Assembly: GCF_004016525.1 (NCBI RefSeq)
Contig: NZ_SACJ01000016.1
Location: 1 to 64,000 of the forward strand
Origin: Flavobacterium sufflavum
Lineage (GTDB): Bacteria > Bacteroidota > Bacteroidia > Flavobacteriales > Flavobacteriaceae
Length of the DNA stretch: 64,000 bases
Direction: 5' to 3'
A model generated the notes under the pieces. That model was not told where the DNA came from. It worked only from the letters and a program-made list of their open reading frames with translations, and made no database searches. Positions 44,876 through 53,460 of this stretch are shown here, one piece after another. A program made the position numbers and the translations under genes. Each line of letters starts with the position of its first letter. Positions within the stretch are counted from its first letter, which is position 1.

Positions 44876-46084
44876 ATGAAAAGTACTGTAATTTTCAATT
44901 TTCACCCGATTATTTTGGGGAAATTGATGGATCAATCAAAATTAAATCAGTATACTAAATTTTTATATTATCATTTTCAAAAGTTACATATTCAATCCTT
45001 GGCTGGGGAAAATCAATTTATGCAATTTGATGAAGTTTCAGATCAAGTGGATAAGTATGCGATTCCTTTTGAGAATATCAGTAAAAGGCAAATTTTGATT
45101 TTTGACGAAGTAGAAAAATTTATTGAAGATGAGATGGCTAATACTCCATTTTTAGAATATCCCATACCATCGTGTTTGGATGCTCATCCTGATGATGTAT
45201 TTGGTCCTAAGATAGGTGTTAGGATGGAATGGTTTAAGAGACACATGGATCATGTTTTTGATGAGTTTTATTTAAAAAACGAAACACAGCCTGAACATCT
45301 TATTCATGTTACCTGTTCAGGATATTCTTCCCCTAGTGTTGCCCAGCATGCCGTAATTAAGAGAAATTGGGAAACCACTAAGGTAACCCATTCGTATCAG
45401 ATGGGGTGCTATGGAGCGTTTCCTGCCATAAGAACTGGAAGTAGTCTGTTGTGTGCAAGTCAGGATAAAGGGAGGGTGGATATTGTTCATACCGAACTGT
45501 TGTCGGCGCATTTGAATCTTACCGAGTTTTCGGCCGCTAATACGATGATTTGCTCCCTTTTTGCCGATGGTTTTATTGGGTATTCTCTTTGTGACGAAGA
45601 GGTTCTTAAGAATGATAAGACCTTTGATGACAAGAAAGGAATGCGAATTTTAGCCTCTCATGAAGTCATTATTCCTGATACTTTGGAAGATATGTCCTGG
45701 GACTTAGGAGAATATAATTTTTTGATGACACTTTCTAAACGAGTACCAGTTTTTATTAGAAAAAACATCAAACATTTTTTAGAGGTACTTTGCCAAAAAG
45801 TAGGCATTGTTATGGATGATGAAAAAGACAAAATGTGTTTTGCAATACACCCCGGAGGGCCTAAAATAATAGACTATGTGGTTGAGGCTGTAGGGATTTC
45901 TAAAGAACAGGCAAGATGGTCTTATGATATTTTGTATCGTTATGGAAATATGTCTTCATCTACAATTCCTCATGTTTTAGACGAAATGATTCATGATGAT
46001 ACCATTGCCTCTGGAACTAAAATTTTAGCGATGGCTTTTGGTCCGGGACTTACCGCTACAGGTTTGTTGTTGGAAAAAACTTAA
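44876..46084 (+). CDS. Type III polyketide synthase (chalcone synthase-like)
   Basis: 402 residues, thiolase fold. The catalytic triad is complete: Cys178 in YQMGCYGAFPA, His325 in FAIHPGGPK and Asn358 in RYGNMSSST; the C-terminal GFGPGL-type loop is AFGPGLTATG. Type III PKSs extend acyl-CoA (or acyl-ACP) starters with malonyl-CoA and can make alkylresorcinols or pyrones. No partner methyltransferase or oxidase is encoded beside it; the neighbours are a PlsC-like gene and a DUF3810 gene on the other strand. Product unknown. Confidence 0.9.
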   Translation: MKSTVIFNFHPIILGKLMDQSKLNQYTKFLYYHFQKLHIQSLAGENQFMQFDEVSDQVDKYAIPFENISKRQILIFDEVEKFIEDEMANTPFLEYPIPSCLDAHPDDVFGPKIGVRMEWFKRHMDHVFDEFYLKNETQPEHLIHVTCSGYSSPSVAQHAVIKRNWETTKVTHSYQMGCYGAFPAIRTGSSLLCASQDKGRVDIVHTELLSAHLNLTEFSAANTMICSLFADGFIGYSLCDEEVLKNDKTFDDKKGMRILASHEVIIPDTLEDMSWDLGEYNFLMTLSKRVPVFIRKNIKHFLEVLCQKVGIVMDDEKDKMCFAIHPGGPKIIDYVVEAVGISKEQARWSYDILYRYGNMSSSTIPHVLDEMIHDDTIASGTKILAMAFGPGLTATGLLLEKT

Positions 46085-46094
46085 TTCAAAAAAA

Positions 46095-47186
46095 TCAGAG
46101 TGCTTTTGTTTTGTAATAATTCACCAGTAAATTGACAAATTTGCTGTAGCTGTCTATTCCTTCTTTTTGCTGGTTTAGTTTTAAATAGCGGTCGTAGAAT
46201 GCATGAAAACCTTTTTCTATAGGGGTTTGATACTGCATCCAGAAATTTTCACTTTCTTCGAAATTTTTTAGAATTCCGGGATGAACAGTTTTTAATAATT
46301 TTTGGAGTATTTTTTCGTTTCTAGTTTGCCAATTGCCCAAACAATAGCGCAAGGCAAAACTGTAACCTGAATATTTAAAGTACAAATCGTCATTGTTTAT
46401 CGAAGCAAGAAATCCGATGAAATTGCATTCGCTTTCTCTGCCATAACCCATCTGATGCGCCATTTCGTGACAACTTGTTGTGGGGAAATTGTACATTGGC
46501 ATTAAAGAGTTTACTTGGGCTTCATTGGTAAAAGGATTTAAATAACCACCAAAACCCATATAGGTTAGCGGTAAACTAAATAACGATTTTTTGATACTTA
46601 AATTCGAATAAGCAAAAAACGGATATTGAGCAGCCAGATTTTTATAGCCATATAAGTTTTTGATAAAAGCGACTTCTTTTGAGTAGGGAAAAACTACTTT
46701 CAGACTATCATTTTTGGTAATTTGCCTGTGAATTTCATTGGTTTTGATAATGATTTTTTTTGTGAAATTATACAAATCAGCATCCGAATAATCACGTTCA
46801 ATTTTTATTTTTTCGAAAAGGGGAATTCTGTAATAGTTGATTGCCCAAAGAAAATGAAAGAAAAAATAAAACACGGAGAGTACGCTTAAAATGGATAGCG
46901 ATAGGTCTTTCCAATTCGTTTTAGTACCGTTTTGTCCGACCTTGCTTCGAGTCCAGTTTTTTCTATTATTCCAAAACCATTTTACTGCCAATAAAATCAA
47001 CATAAAATACAATACATCACCTATTGAAAACGGAATCCAGCCTAAAATGATTCTGAGGAAATTGGATAGATAAGGATAGAATCCATTGCTGTAAAATACT
47101 TCTACAGTCTCAGGGAAAAAGCGAATTATTTTGAGAATTAAAATCTGAATAAGGAGTAAAAAAGGGAGTAGGTATTTCCGTTTCAA
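46095..47186 (-). CDS. DUF3810 membrane protein with HExxH motif
   Basis: 363 residues. About three TM helices in the first ~130 residues are followed by a soluble domain with SCHEMAHQMGYGRESECNF, a zinc-protease HExxH with a downstream Glu that could be the third ligand. DUF3810 proteins are therefore probable membrane-bound metallopeptidases of gluzincin type, although no substrate is known. It converges on the PKS gene 10 nt away, and is divergent from pepD. No terminator is visible between the two stops. Confidence 0.87.
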   Translation of the reverse strand: MKRKYLLPFLLLIQILILKIIRFFPETVEVFYSNGFYPYLSNFLRIILGWIPFSIGDVLYFMLILLAVKWFWNNRKNWTRSKVGQNGTKTNWKDLSLSILSVLSVFYFFFHFLWAINYYRIPLFEKIKIERDYSDADLYNFTKKIIIKTNEIHRQITKNDSLKVVFPYSKEVAFIKNLYGYKNLAAQYPFFAYSNLSIKKSLFSLPLTYMGFGGYLNPFTNEAQVNSLMPMYNFPTTSCHEMAHQMGYGRESECNFIGFLASINNDDLYFKYSGYSFALRYCLGNWQTRNEKILQKLLKTVHPGILKNFEESENFWMQYQTPIEKGFHAFYDRYLKLNQQKEGIDSYSKFVNLLVNYYKTKAL

Positions 47187-47258
47187 AATAACATTTTTTT
47201 AAGCGTAAATATAATTACAATAATCAATTATAATGCTAAAAAAGGATTTTAAACTTTG

Positions 47259-47266
47259 TAACTTTG
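47259..47266 (+). promoter_or_regulatory. -7 promoter box of pepD; decides the start codon
   Basis: TAACTTTG matches TAnnTTTG and lies after the frame's upstream ATG (47233), so only the ATG at 47293 is on the transcript. Confidence 0.65.
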
Positions 47267-47292
47267 AGTTTTTTAAATCGAAAATACAAGAT

Positions 47293-48756
47293 ATGAGTCA
47301 AGAGATACGGAATTTAGAACCTAAGGCATTGTGGAATAATTTTGTCAATTTGAATGCAGTTCCAAGACCTTCAAAAAAAGAAGGACGCGTTGTGGAGTTT
47401 ATAAAAAGCTTTGGTGAAAGCTTAGGTTTGGAAGTTTTTGAAGATAAAATTCATAACGTAATTATTCGAAAACCAGCCACGGCGGGGATGGAAAATCGTA
47501 AGCCGATTGTGTTGCAAGGGCATTTGGATATGGTGCATCAAAAAAATGCCGATACTGTTTTTGACTTTGCTAATCAAGGAATCGAAATGTATGTTGATGG
47601 CGACTGGGTTCGTGCCAAAGGAACAACTCTGGGTGCTGATAACGGCCTGGGGGTGGCTGCTATTATGAGTGTTTTAGAAAGTACCACTATTGCACATCCT
47701 GCTATTGAAGCCTTGTTTACTGTTGATGAGGAAACCGGAATGACAGGTGCGATGCATTTAAAAGGCGGTTTACTTCAAGGCGAGATTCTGTTGAATTTGG
47801 ATACCGAAGAAGACGATGAAATAGATATTGGTTGTGCAGGAGGAATTGATGTTACTGCGGTGGCTGAGTACGATGAGGAGGAAACTCCGGATCATTCTGT
47901 GGGATATACTATTACCGTAAAAGGACTCAAAGGAGGGCATTCGGGGATTGATATTCACAAAGGTTTAGGGAATGCCAATAAAATCATGAATCGAGTTTTA
48001 TATGATGGTTTTGATAATTTTGGTTTGCAAATTTCGGAAATACATGGAGGAAGTTTACGCAATGCTATTCCGCGCGAAAGTGTGGCAAAGGTTGCTATTG
48101 CTTCGGTTTATGATGAGGCTTTTGTTTTTGATATGCAGCAAATTGTCAGCGAAATTAAAAATGAACTAAAAACTACCGAACCTAATTTAGAAATTGTTTT
48201 CGAGAAATTAAAAAAGGCACCGTCAAAAGTAATGCCTCCAATGGCGCAATATTATTTTGTGCGTTCGATGGCGACTGCTGCTAATGGTGTACACAGAATG
48301 AGTGCCGATTTTGATAATCTAGTCGAAACTTCTAATAATATAGCTAAAGTTGCTGTTGGTAAAGGGAAATTATCCGTGCAATGTTTGACACGTTCTTCGG
48401 TTGAATCGGCTAAGTTTGATTTGGCTAACGACCTGCGTTCGGCTTTCGAATTAATGGGTTGTGAAGTGGAAATTTCAGGTTCTTATCCGGGTTGGACTCC
48501 TAATCCTGATTCGACTATTTTAGCAACCTTGGTTCCAATTTATGAAAAATTAAACCGAGAAAAACCAAAAGTAGTGGCTTGTCACGCTGGTTTAGAATGT
48601 GGAATTTTAGGAGCAAATTATCCTGATATGGATATGATTTCTTTTGGACCAACAATCCGTGGTGCGCACTCACCTGACGAAAGAGCCAGTATTGTTTCTT
48701 CTCAAAAATTCTGGAAATTTTTAGTCGAAATTTTGGAGAATATTCCAGTAAAATAA
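47293..48756 (+). CDS. pepD: Cytosolic aminoacyl-histidine dipeptidase (PepD, M20)
   Basis: 487 residues from ATG 47293 (MSQEIRNLEPKALWNNF). Di-zinc M20 peptidase residues are visible: His/Asp in LQGHLDMVHQ, bridging Asp in TLGADNGLGVA, Glu pair in TVDEETGMTG, Asp in LNLDTEEDDE, and a final His in RGAHSPDE. Cleaves Xaa-His and similar dipeptides. Normal family length (~485). The longer frame from 47233 is excluded by the promoter position. Confidence 0.93.
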   Translation: MSQEIRNLEPKALWNNFVNLNAVPRPSKKEGRVVEFIKSFGESLGLEVFEDKIHNVIIRKPATAGMENRKPIVLQGHLDMVHQKNADTVFDFANQGIEMYVDGDWVRAKGTTLGADNGLGVAAIMSVLESTTIAHPAIEALFTVDEETGMTGAMHLKGGLLQGEILLNLDTEEDDEIDIGCAGGIDVTAVAEYDEEETPDHSVGYTITVKGLKGGHSGIDIHKGLGNANKIMNRVLYDGFDNFGLQISEIHGGSLRNAIPRESVAKVAIASVYDEAFVFDMQQIVSEIKNELKTTEPNLEIVFEKLKKAPSKVMPPMAQYYFVRSMATAANGVHRMSADFDNLVETSNNIAKVAVGKGKLSVQCLTRSSVESAKFDLANDLRSAFELMGCEVEISGSYPGWTPNPDSTILATLVPIYEKLNREKPKVVACHAGLECGILGANYPDMDMISFGPTIRGAHSPDERASIVSSQKFWKFLVEILENIPVK

Positions 48757-48760
48757 GAAA

Positions 48761-48837
48761 GTGTTGAGTAATCAGAATTTAGTGTTCAGCTCGTTTGTAA
48801 CTGAATACTAAATTCTGAACACTGCTCACTAAATTTA
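48761..48837. repeat. Degenerate 7-nt-periodic repeat, block 1
   Basis: Eleven successive heptads in one register, starting GTGTTGA GTAATCA; later ones include GTGTTCA, then the complement-type GAATACT, AAATTCT, GAACACT. The orientation switch makes a 17-bp hairpin: arms 48773-48789 and 48801-48817, 11-nt loop, one mismatch. It begins 5 nt after the pepD stop and its last heptad overlaps the stop codon of the small ORF. Confidence 0.6.
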
Positions 48838-48945
48838 GTCTCTTTTGGGACTGTTTTTTTTCTCTCTTTTTTCTTCTTTCTTCTCTTTTGCTGTTTTTAA
48901 CGGTTCTTTTTTAACCGTCTTTTTAGCGTCTTGACTTTTTGCCAT
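48835..48945 (-). CDS. Very small Lys/Glu-rich protein (36 residues)
   Basis: Reads MAKSQDAKKTVKKEP then LKTAKEKKEEKREKK then NSPKRD and a stop. Lys, Arg and Glu make up most residues, so it is probably disordered or a single charged helix, possibly nucleic-acid- or ribosome-associated. I recall similar short ORFs (MAKSQ-x-AKK-x-x-KKEPLKTAKEKK) annotated as hypothetical in other Flavobacterium genomes. No SD; an A-rich stretch precedes the ATG. Alternative: chance ORF in a purine-rich strand, though the regular start and stop and even charge pattern argue against it. The rest of 48838-49071 has no other gene. Confidence 0.6.
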   Translation of the reverse strand: MAKSQDAKKTVKKEPLKTAKEKKEEKREKKNSPKRD

Positions 48946-49012
48946 GGTAATTGTGTTTTGAGGTTGTGTTTTAGTAAATGTAGGGCTTATTGTGTTTGTT
49001 TTTCTTTTTATC

Positions 49013-49048
49013 TAAAAAAAATCCCCAACTACTTTGTAATTGAGGAGA
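49013..49048 (-). terminator. Terminator of the secreted hypothetical gene at 49072-49599
   Basis: Minus strand: CTCCTCAATTA, short loop, TAGTTGGGGA, then eight T. Very similar in sequence to the terminator at 49671-49703, as if copied. Confidence 0.8.
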
Positions 49049-49071
49049 TGTTTTGTTTGATTTCGAATGGA

Positions 49072-49599
49072 TTAATCTTTTAAACTATATAGCGTATTTT
49101 GAAAATCAGCTTTGAATTTATCTTTATTTTCTAAGTTTGTCCAAGAGAGAACTTTATAAAAATGTGATTTACTTTCAACAATGCCTACCAGATAATAAAT
49201 TCCAATCTTTGCTTCCTTGTCGTAGTATGACGCATCAAATTCAATAAAATTGATGTTATTTTTTGATTGGGAAGTAGGTTTAGAAATATTTCTTTTTTCT
49301 TCATCTTTTAAAAAATCTTTAATAAACTCTTCGTGAAATTCATTTATTGATGAGTAGTGCAGATCTACTATTGCAAGATCTTCTTTACTATCTTCGATAA
49401 CAATAGTACAAACATCTTTTACACTGTTTTTGTATTGTATCGCAGCATCATTATTAAGTCCAATAGTTCTATTCATATAATCAGGTACATCTATGTAGAA
49501 GATATGTCCTGCTTTTTGTTGAATAAATTTTGTTTGACCAATACAAAATGTTGGGTTTAGTGTGAAAAATATAATTAAGACTGTAATTGAGTATTTCAT
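49072..49599 (-). CDS. Secreted hypothetical protein
   Basis: 175 residues with a signal peptide ending IGQ (~22) or after FCIGQ. Mature part alternates charged and aromatic residues (FIQQKAGHIFYIDVPDYMNRT, KIGIYYLVGIVESKSHFYKVLSWT, FKADFQNTLYSLKD), suggesting an alpha/beta domain like those of small PsbP/DUF1795-type periplasmic proteins, but I cannot name it. Low G+C. Single gene with its own terminator. Confidence 0.72.
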   Translation of the reverse strand: MKYSITVLIIFFTLNPTFCIGQTKFIQQKAGHIFYIDVPDYMNRTIGLNNDAAIQYKNSVKDVCTIVIEDSKEDLAIVDLHYSSINEFHEEFIKDFLKDEEKRNISKPTSQSKNNINFIEFDASYYDKEAKIGIYYLVGIVESKSHFYKVLSWTNLENKDKFKADFQNTLYSLKD

Positions 49600-49670
49600 T
49601 TTTATAAGAATTATAGTTTGTTTTTTTAGTCAAAAATAGAAAAACATTATAATCTATATTGGTAAAAATA

Positions 49671-49703
49671 AGAAAAATCCTCAACTACTTTTGTAATTGA
49701 GGA
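49671..49703 (-). terminator. Terminator of the CarboxypepD_reg-like gene
   Basis: Minus strand stem CCTCAATTA/TAGTTGAGG with one wobble, 6-nt loop, T run; sequence twin of 49013-49048. Confidence 0.8.
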
Positions 49704-49736
49704 CTGAAATCTGATATCTAAATTCTGAAATTTTAG
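49703..49736. repeat. Degenerate 7-nt-periodic repeat, block 2
   Basis: Heptads ACTGAAA TCTGATA TCTAAAT then TCTGAAA, immediately against the 3' end of the gene at 49738-50505. Confidence 0.5.
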
Positions 49737-49737
49737 T

Positions 49738-50505
49738 TTATTTCTTCTTCAAGACTTTGTATTGTTCATAGCATCCGCTTATGGCATCCATGATTTGTAA
49801 GTCGTTTGCTGTTTGAATAAAAGATTCCGAGTAATTGCATCTTTGCAGTATTTCAGGGATTTCTTTTTTATCGATACCTAATAAAACGGCTAATGTCTCA
49901 CGATCAAATTTAGATTCCAGAAGATTTCTAACGGTATCGTCTTTTTTCATTTCCCTAAGTTTTTTTAGCTCTGTCGATTTTTTACCAAAGAAGTTGTACA
50001 GCATATCGGCTGGGTTAAAAATAGAACCCAATACTTTTCCAAATGCTCCCGGCGAATATTCTCCTGCTTCGTAGCCGCTATTTAATCCTGAAATATTATA
50101 ACGGTAGTTTTGATTTATAGGGATGGTTTTCGAGTCAACTTCCAGATAGCCTGTCAGGTTAAATGGTCGGATAACCACTTCTTCTAAAGCGATGGCTTTT
50201 TCAGTTAAGAAAATTTTAGCGACCTTGTTTTTGATCCAGTCATTGGTTACTTTAACTCTTAATGATTGGAATCCTAAAAAGGAAAAATGTAAAGTATCTG
50301 TAGGATGAACATCAATTTCAAAATATCCTTTTGAGTCGGTTACAGCGCCTCTTACCTTGTTGATGTTTATAATGTTAACTCCTGTTAAGGGGGCTTTTGT
50401 ATTATCGTTATAGATGTAGCCTGTTACCTTTTGGTAAGGAGTTGTAACTTGAGCAAAAGAGGCTGCAGATAGTATTAAAAAAAAGAAAACTACAAAATAT
50501 TTCAT
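49738..50505 (-). CDS. Carboxypeptidase-like regulatory-domain secreted protein
   Basis: 255 residues. Signal peptide ending SFAQ (~19), then a CarboxypepD_reg-like beta-sandwich (about 24-110) with VTGYIYNDNTKAPLTGVNI, GAVTDSKGYFEIDV and LHFSFLGFQS, as in the N-terminus of TonB-dependent receptors, but no receptor barrel follows. The C-terminal ~140 residues are helical and not recognised. It is probably a periplasmic or outer-membrane protein; function unknown. Upstream is the DEAD-box helicase gene on the same strand with 89 nt between. Confidence 0.82.
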   Translation of the reverse strand: MKYFVVFFFLILSAASFAQVTTPYQKVTGYIYNDNTKAPLTGVNIININKVRGAVTDSKGYFEIDVHPTDTLHFSFLGFQSLRVKVTNDWIKNKVAKIFLTEKAIALEEVVIRPFNLTGYLEVDSKTIPINQNYRYNISGLNSGYEAGEYSPGAFGKVLGSIFNPADMLYNFFGKKSTELKKLREMKKDDTVRNLLESKFDRETLAVLLGIDKKEIPEILQRCNYSESFIQTANDLQIMDAISGCYEQYKVLKKK

Positions 50506-50594
50506 AAACTGGTTTAAAACTTTAAAAGTAATAAAACGGCTTTAAATATTTTGTAGTTTATTATTTTAATTATAAGAAAATTAACAGTGGTCTG

Positions 50595-52460
50595 TTAGTC
50601 TCTTCTTGGTCTTCTTGGTCTCGGTGAATCACCGAAACTTTCAGAACGTCTAGGAGCTCTATCAGAAGAACCTTCTCTTCTAGGAGCTGAACTTCTTTCG
50701 CTTCTGAAGCCGCCTTCTCTTGGAGCTGAGTTTCTTTCACTTCTAAAACCACCTTCTCTTCTTGGAGCAAAGTTACCTTCACGTCTTGGAGCAGAACTTC
50801 TTCCTCCGGAATTTCTTCCGTTATGGTCACGTCTTCCGCCACCATCATTTTTAGAAATCTCTACATTGATACGACGTCCTTCTAATTGTACGTTGTTCAA
50901 TACTTCCATTACTTTATCAGTGTGTTCAGGGTCAGTGTTAAAGAAAGAGAATCCTTCTTTTACGTCTACTTTGAAAACGTCATCACGACCTAAGTCTAAT
51001 GTTTCTTTCAGGTAATCTTTTAATGACATCCAGTCAAAATTATCTCTTGAACCAATGTTCACGAAATAACGTGTAGCACCACCATTGTTGTTTTCTCTTG
51101 GAGCACGGTCATCACTGCGTTCACGTCTGTCTCCTGATTGAGAAGAAAGATCTCTGGTTTTCTTGTAGTAATTTATGAAACGGTTAAATTCAACAGAAAC
51201 CATTTTCTTGATCAATTCTTCTTTAGATAAACCTTCTAATACATCATTAATAGCCGGTAAGTAGTTGTCAATTTCGTGATCAACTTCAGTATCTTTAATT
51301 TTGTTGGCTAGGTGTAATAATTGGATTTCGCAAATTTCGATTCCTGAAGGAATTGTTTTTTCTTCAAATTTTTGTTTGATGATTCTTTCGATAGACGAAA
51401 TTTTACGCAATTCACTTTTAGTAACAATTACGATAGAAGTTCCTAATTTACCAGCACGACCAGTTCTTCCTGAACGGTGGTTGTAAGTTTCAACTTCATC
51501 AGGTAATTGATAGTTTACTACGTGAGTTACGTTGTCAACGTCAATTCCACGGGCAGCAACGTCAGTAGCAACAAGCATTTGGATTTGTCTTCCACGGAAA
51601 GATTTCATTACACCATCACGTTGTGCCTGAGATAAATCTCCGTGTAATGCAGCAGCGCTGTATCCATCTTCGATTAATTTTTCGGCAACAGCCTGAGTGT
51701 CACGTTTTGTTCTACAGAATACTACTGAGAAAATGTCTGGGTTAGCATCGGCTAAACGTTTCAAAGCTTCATAACGGTCACGGGCATTTACTAAGTAAAA
51801 TTCGTGAGAAACCGTTGCTGAACCTGAGTTTTTAGTTCCAACAGTAATTTCTTGAGGATTGCTCATGAATTGTTTTCCAATTCTGGCAACTTCAGCTGGC
51901 ATGGTTGCAGAAAATAACCAAGTGCTTTTTTCGTCTGGGGTTGTTGAAAGGATATTTACGATATCATCATAGAATCCCATGTTCAACATTTCGTCTGCTT
52001 CGTCAAGGATACAATAGTTGATTTGAGAAATGTTTACCAATCCTCTGTTAATCATATCCTGCATTCTTCCTGGAGTTGCCACAATAATTTGTGCACCTCT
52101 TTTAATTTCTCTGGCTTGTTCTGTAATACTAGCTCCGCCGTAAACTGCTACCACATTAATACCTTTTACGTATTTAGAGTAGTTTTTAAGTTCGTTGGTT
52201 ATCTGTAAGCAAAGTTCGCGCGTTGGAGATAAAATCAACGCCTGCGTATTTCTATTGTCGGCATCAATTTTTTGGATAACTGGAAAACCAAAAGCTGCCG
52301 TTTTCCCTGTCCCAGTCTGAGCCAACGCAACTAAATCTGTATCTTTTTCCAATAATAGGGGAATCGCTTTCTCCTGTACTTCTGACGGATTCTCAAATCC
52401 TAGATCAATAATCGCCTTCAGTAACGATTCACTTAATCCTAATTGTTCAAATTTATTCAT
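50595..52460 (-). CDS. DEAD-box RNA helicase with DbpA-type RNA-binding domain and RG-rich tail
   Basis: 621 residues from ATG 52460 (MNKFEQLGLSESL). All helicase motifs are present: Q motif, AQTGTGKT, PTRELC, TPGR, DEAD, SAT, VATDVAARGID and HRSGRTGR. A DbpA-type RNA-binding domain follows (~465-545, YFVNIGSRDNFDWMSLKDYL), then a 75-residue Arg/Gly/Ser tail with RREG-type repeats (APRREGxFxxxREGGFR). Acts in RNA remodelling, such as ribosome assembly or cold-shock mRNA unwinding. The upstream GTG at 52484 lies inside the promoter box and is not a start. Confidence 0.93.
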   Translation of the reverse strand: MNKFEQLGLSESLLKAIIDLGFENPSEVQEKAIPLLLEKDTDLVALAQTGTGKTAAFGFPVIQKIDADNRNTQALILSPTRELCLQITNELKNYSKYVKGINVVAVYGGASITEQAREIKRGAQIIVATPGRMQDMINRGLVNISQINYCILDEADEMLNMGFYDDIVNILSTTPDEKSTWLFSATMPAEVARIGKQFMSNPQEITVGTKNSGSATVSHEFYLVNARDRYEALKRLADANPDIFSVVFCRTKRDTQAVAEKLIEDGYSAAALHGDLSQAQRDGVMKSFRGRQIQMLVATDVAARGIDVDNVTHVVNYQLPDEVETYNHRSGRTGRAGKLGTSIVIVTKSELRKISSIERIIKQKFEEKTIPSGIEICEIQLLHLANKIKDTEVDHEIDNYLPAINDVLEGLSKEELIKKMVSVEFNRFINYYKKTRDLSSQSGDRRERSDDRAPRENNNGGATRYFVNIGSRDNFDWMSLKDYLKETLDLGRDDVFKVDVKEGFSFFNTDPEHTDKVMEVLNNVQLEGRRINVEISKNDGGGRRDHNGRNSGGRSSAPRREGNFAPRREGGFRSERNSAPREGGFRSERSSAPRREGSSDRAPRRSESFGDSPRPRRPRRD

Positions 52461-52481
52461 ATGTATTTTTAAAATAGGGTG

Positions 52482-52489
52482 CAAAATTA
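52482..52489 (-). promoter_or_regulatory. -7 promoter box of the DEAD-box helicase; decides the start codon
   Basis: Minus strand TAATTTTG matches TAnnTTTG. Transcription would begin near 52477, giving a leader of under 20 nt before ATG 52460. Confidence 0.65.
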
Positions 52490-52665
52490 CTGTTAATAAT
52501 CCACATAAACTAATGCAATTTTAAGTTTTAATGATTTAATATGTTTTGATTATCAGAAAGTTATGTTTGAAAACTAAAAATAAAGCTTTAGATTTTTGAA
52601 TTTTAGCAGCAAACAATGGGGATGCCTATGAAAAAAATGGACAAAAAATATTGAATTCCAAATGA

Positions 52666-53244
52666 TTATTTTATTTCGTTTAAGTGCGAAATCAGTAATT
52701 GGGTTGCTTTTCCTCTATGGCTAATTTGATTTTTGGTTTCCAATGCTAAATCGGCAAAGGTTTCCTGAAATCCTTCGGGCTGGAAAATAGGATCGTAGCC
52801 AAATCCTTGATTACCTGATTTTTCGGTAGTAATTTTTCCTTTGGCAATTCCTGTAAACAGCTGTTGTTTGCCATTAAGGTTTAGAGCAATAACGGTTTTA
52901 AATTGGGCATTTCTATTGGTTTGCTCTGCTAAATTTTCTAATAAAAGATTCATATTGTCTTCGGCATCGCGTTGTTCTCCGGCATATCGGGCAGAATATA
53001 CGCCCGGTTCTCCGTTTAAGGCTTCTACCTCCAGACCGGTATCATCTGCAAAACAATCGTAACCGTATTTTTCAGTTACATAATTGGCTTTTAGAATAGC
53101 GTTTCCTTCAATAGTATTGGCAGTTTCAGGGATTTCTTCATGGCATCCAATAGCTTCCAGGCTTAGAATTTCAATTGAAGCAGGAAGTAATTGCTGAATT
53201 TCCCGGATTTTATTTTTGTTGTTTGAGGCAAAAACGAGTTGCAT
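52666..53244 (-). CDS. rdgB: XTP/dITP diphosphatase (non-canonical purine NTP pyrophosphatase)
   Basis: 192 residues. Family motifs LVFASNNKNKIREI, ADDTGLEVEALNGEPGVYSA and GYDPIFQPEGF (metal and base sites). Hydrolyses ITP, dITP and XTP to keep them out of nucleic acids. Normal length (~195), no signal peptide. Just upstream (its promoter side) lies the ~700-bp non-coding region with the two RNA genes on the other strand. Confidence 0.93.
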   Translation of the reverse strand: MQLVFASNNKNKIREIQQLLPASIEILSLEAIGCHEEIPETANTIEGNAILKANYVTEKYGYDCFADDTGLEVEALNGEPGVYSARYAGEQRDAEDNMNLLLENLAEQTNRNAQFKTVIALNLNGKQQLFTGIAKGKITTEKSGNQGFGYDPIFQPEGFQETFADLALETKNQISHRGKATQLLISHLNEIK

Positions 53245-53422
53245 AATTTTTTTGTTGTGATTTTGTGCAAATGTAATAATTTTTTGAGCCGTAATCAGGA
53301 GATTGATATAAGCTAGGCGGTTGGCTGTAGAGTGTTTTTTTAGTCTGAATCAGATTGAATTCTTAGGGTTTAAATTAATAATATTTTTGTAATCGGTTAA
53401 TAATCAGTTAAAAGAGTGGTTT

Positions 53423-53456
53423 TTGGTTAAAGAGAATAAAGTTATTCGTATCTTTA
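53423..53456 (+). promoter_or_regulatory. Promoter of 6S-like RNA 1
   Basis: TTG at 53423-53425, 23-nt spacer, TATCTTTA at 53449-53456 (A in place of the final G of TAnnTTTG). Four nt later the transcript would begin with GTGG at 53461. The second RNA has the same 4-nt offset. The rest of 53245-53422 shows nothing I can name. Confidence 0.6.
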
Positions 53457-53460
53457 CTTC

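Noticed and set aside
48838..48945. Polypyrimidine tract (plus strand) as a regulatory or triplex element
   Set aside because: It is fully explained as the complement of the Lys/Glu codons of the 36-residue ORF.
50570..50848. Minus-strand Glu/Val/Leu-rich ORF overlapping the helicase end
   Set aside because: It is another frame of the RG-repeat tail; the helicase frame explains the sequence.
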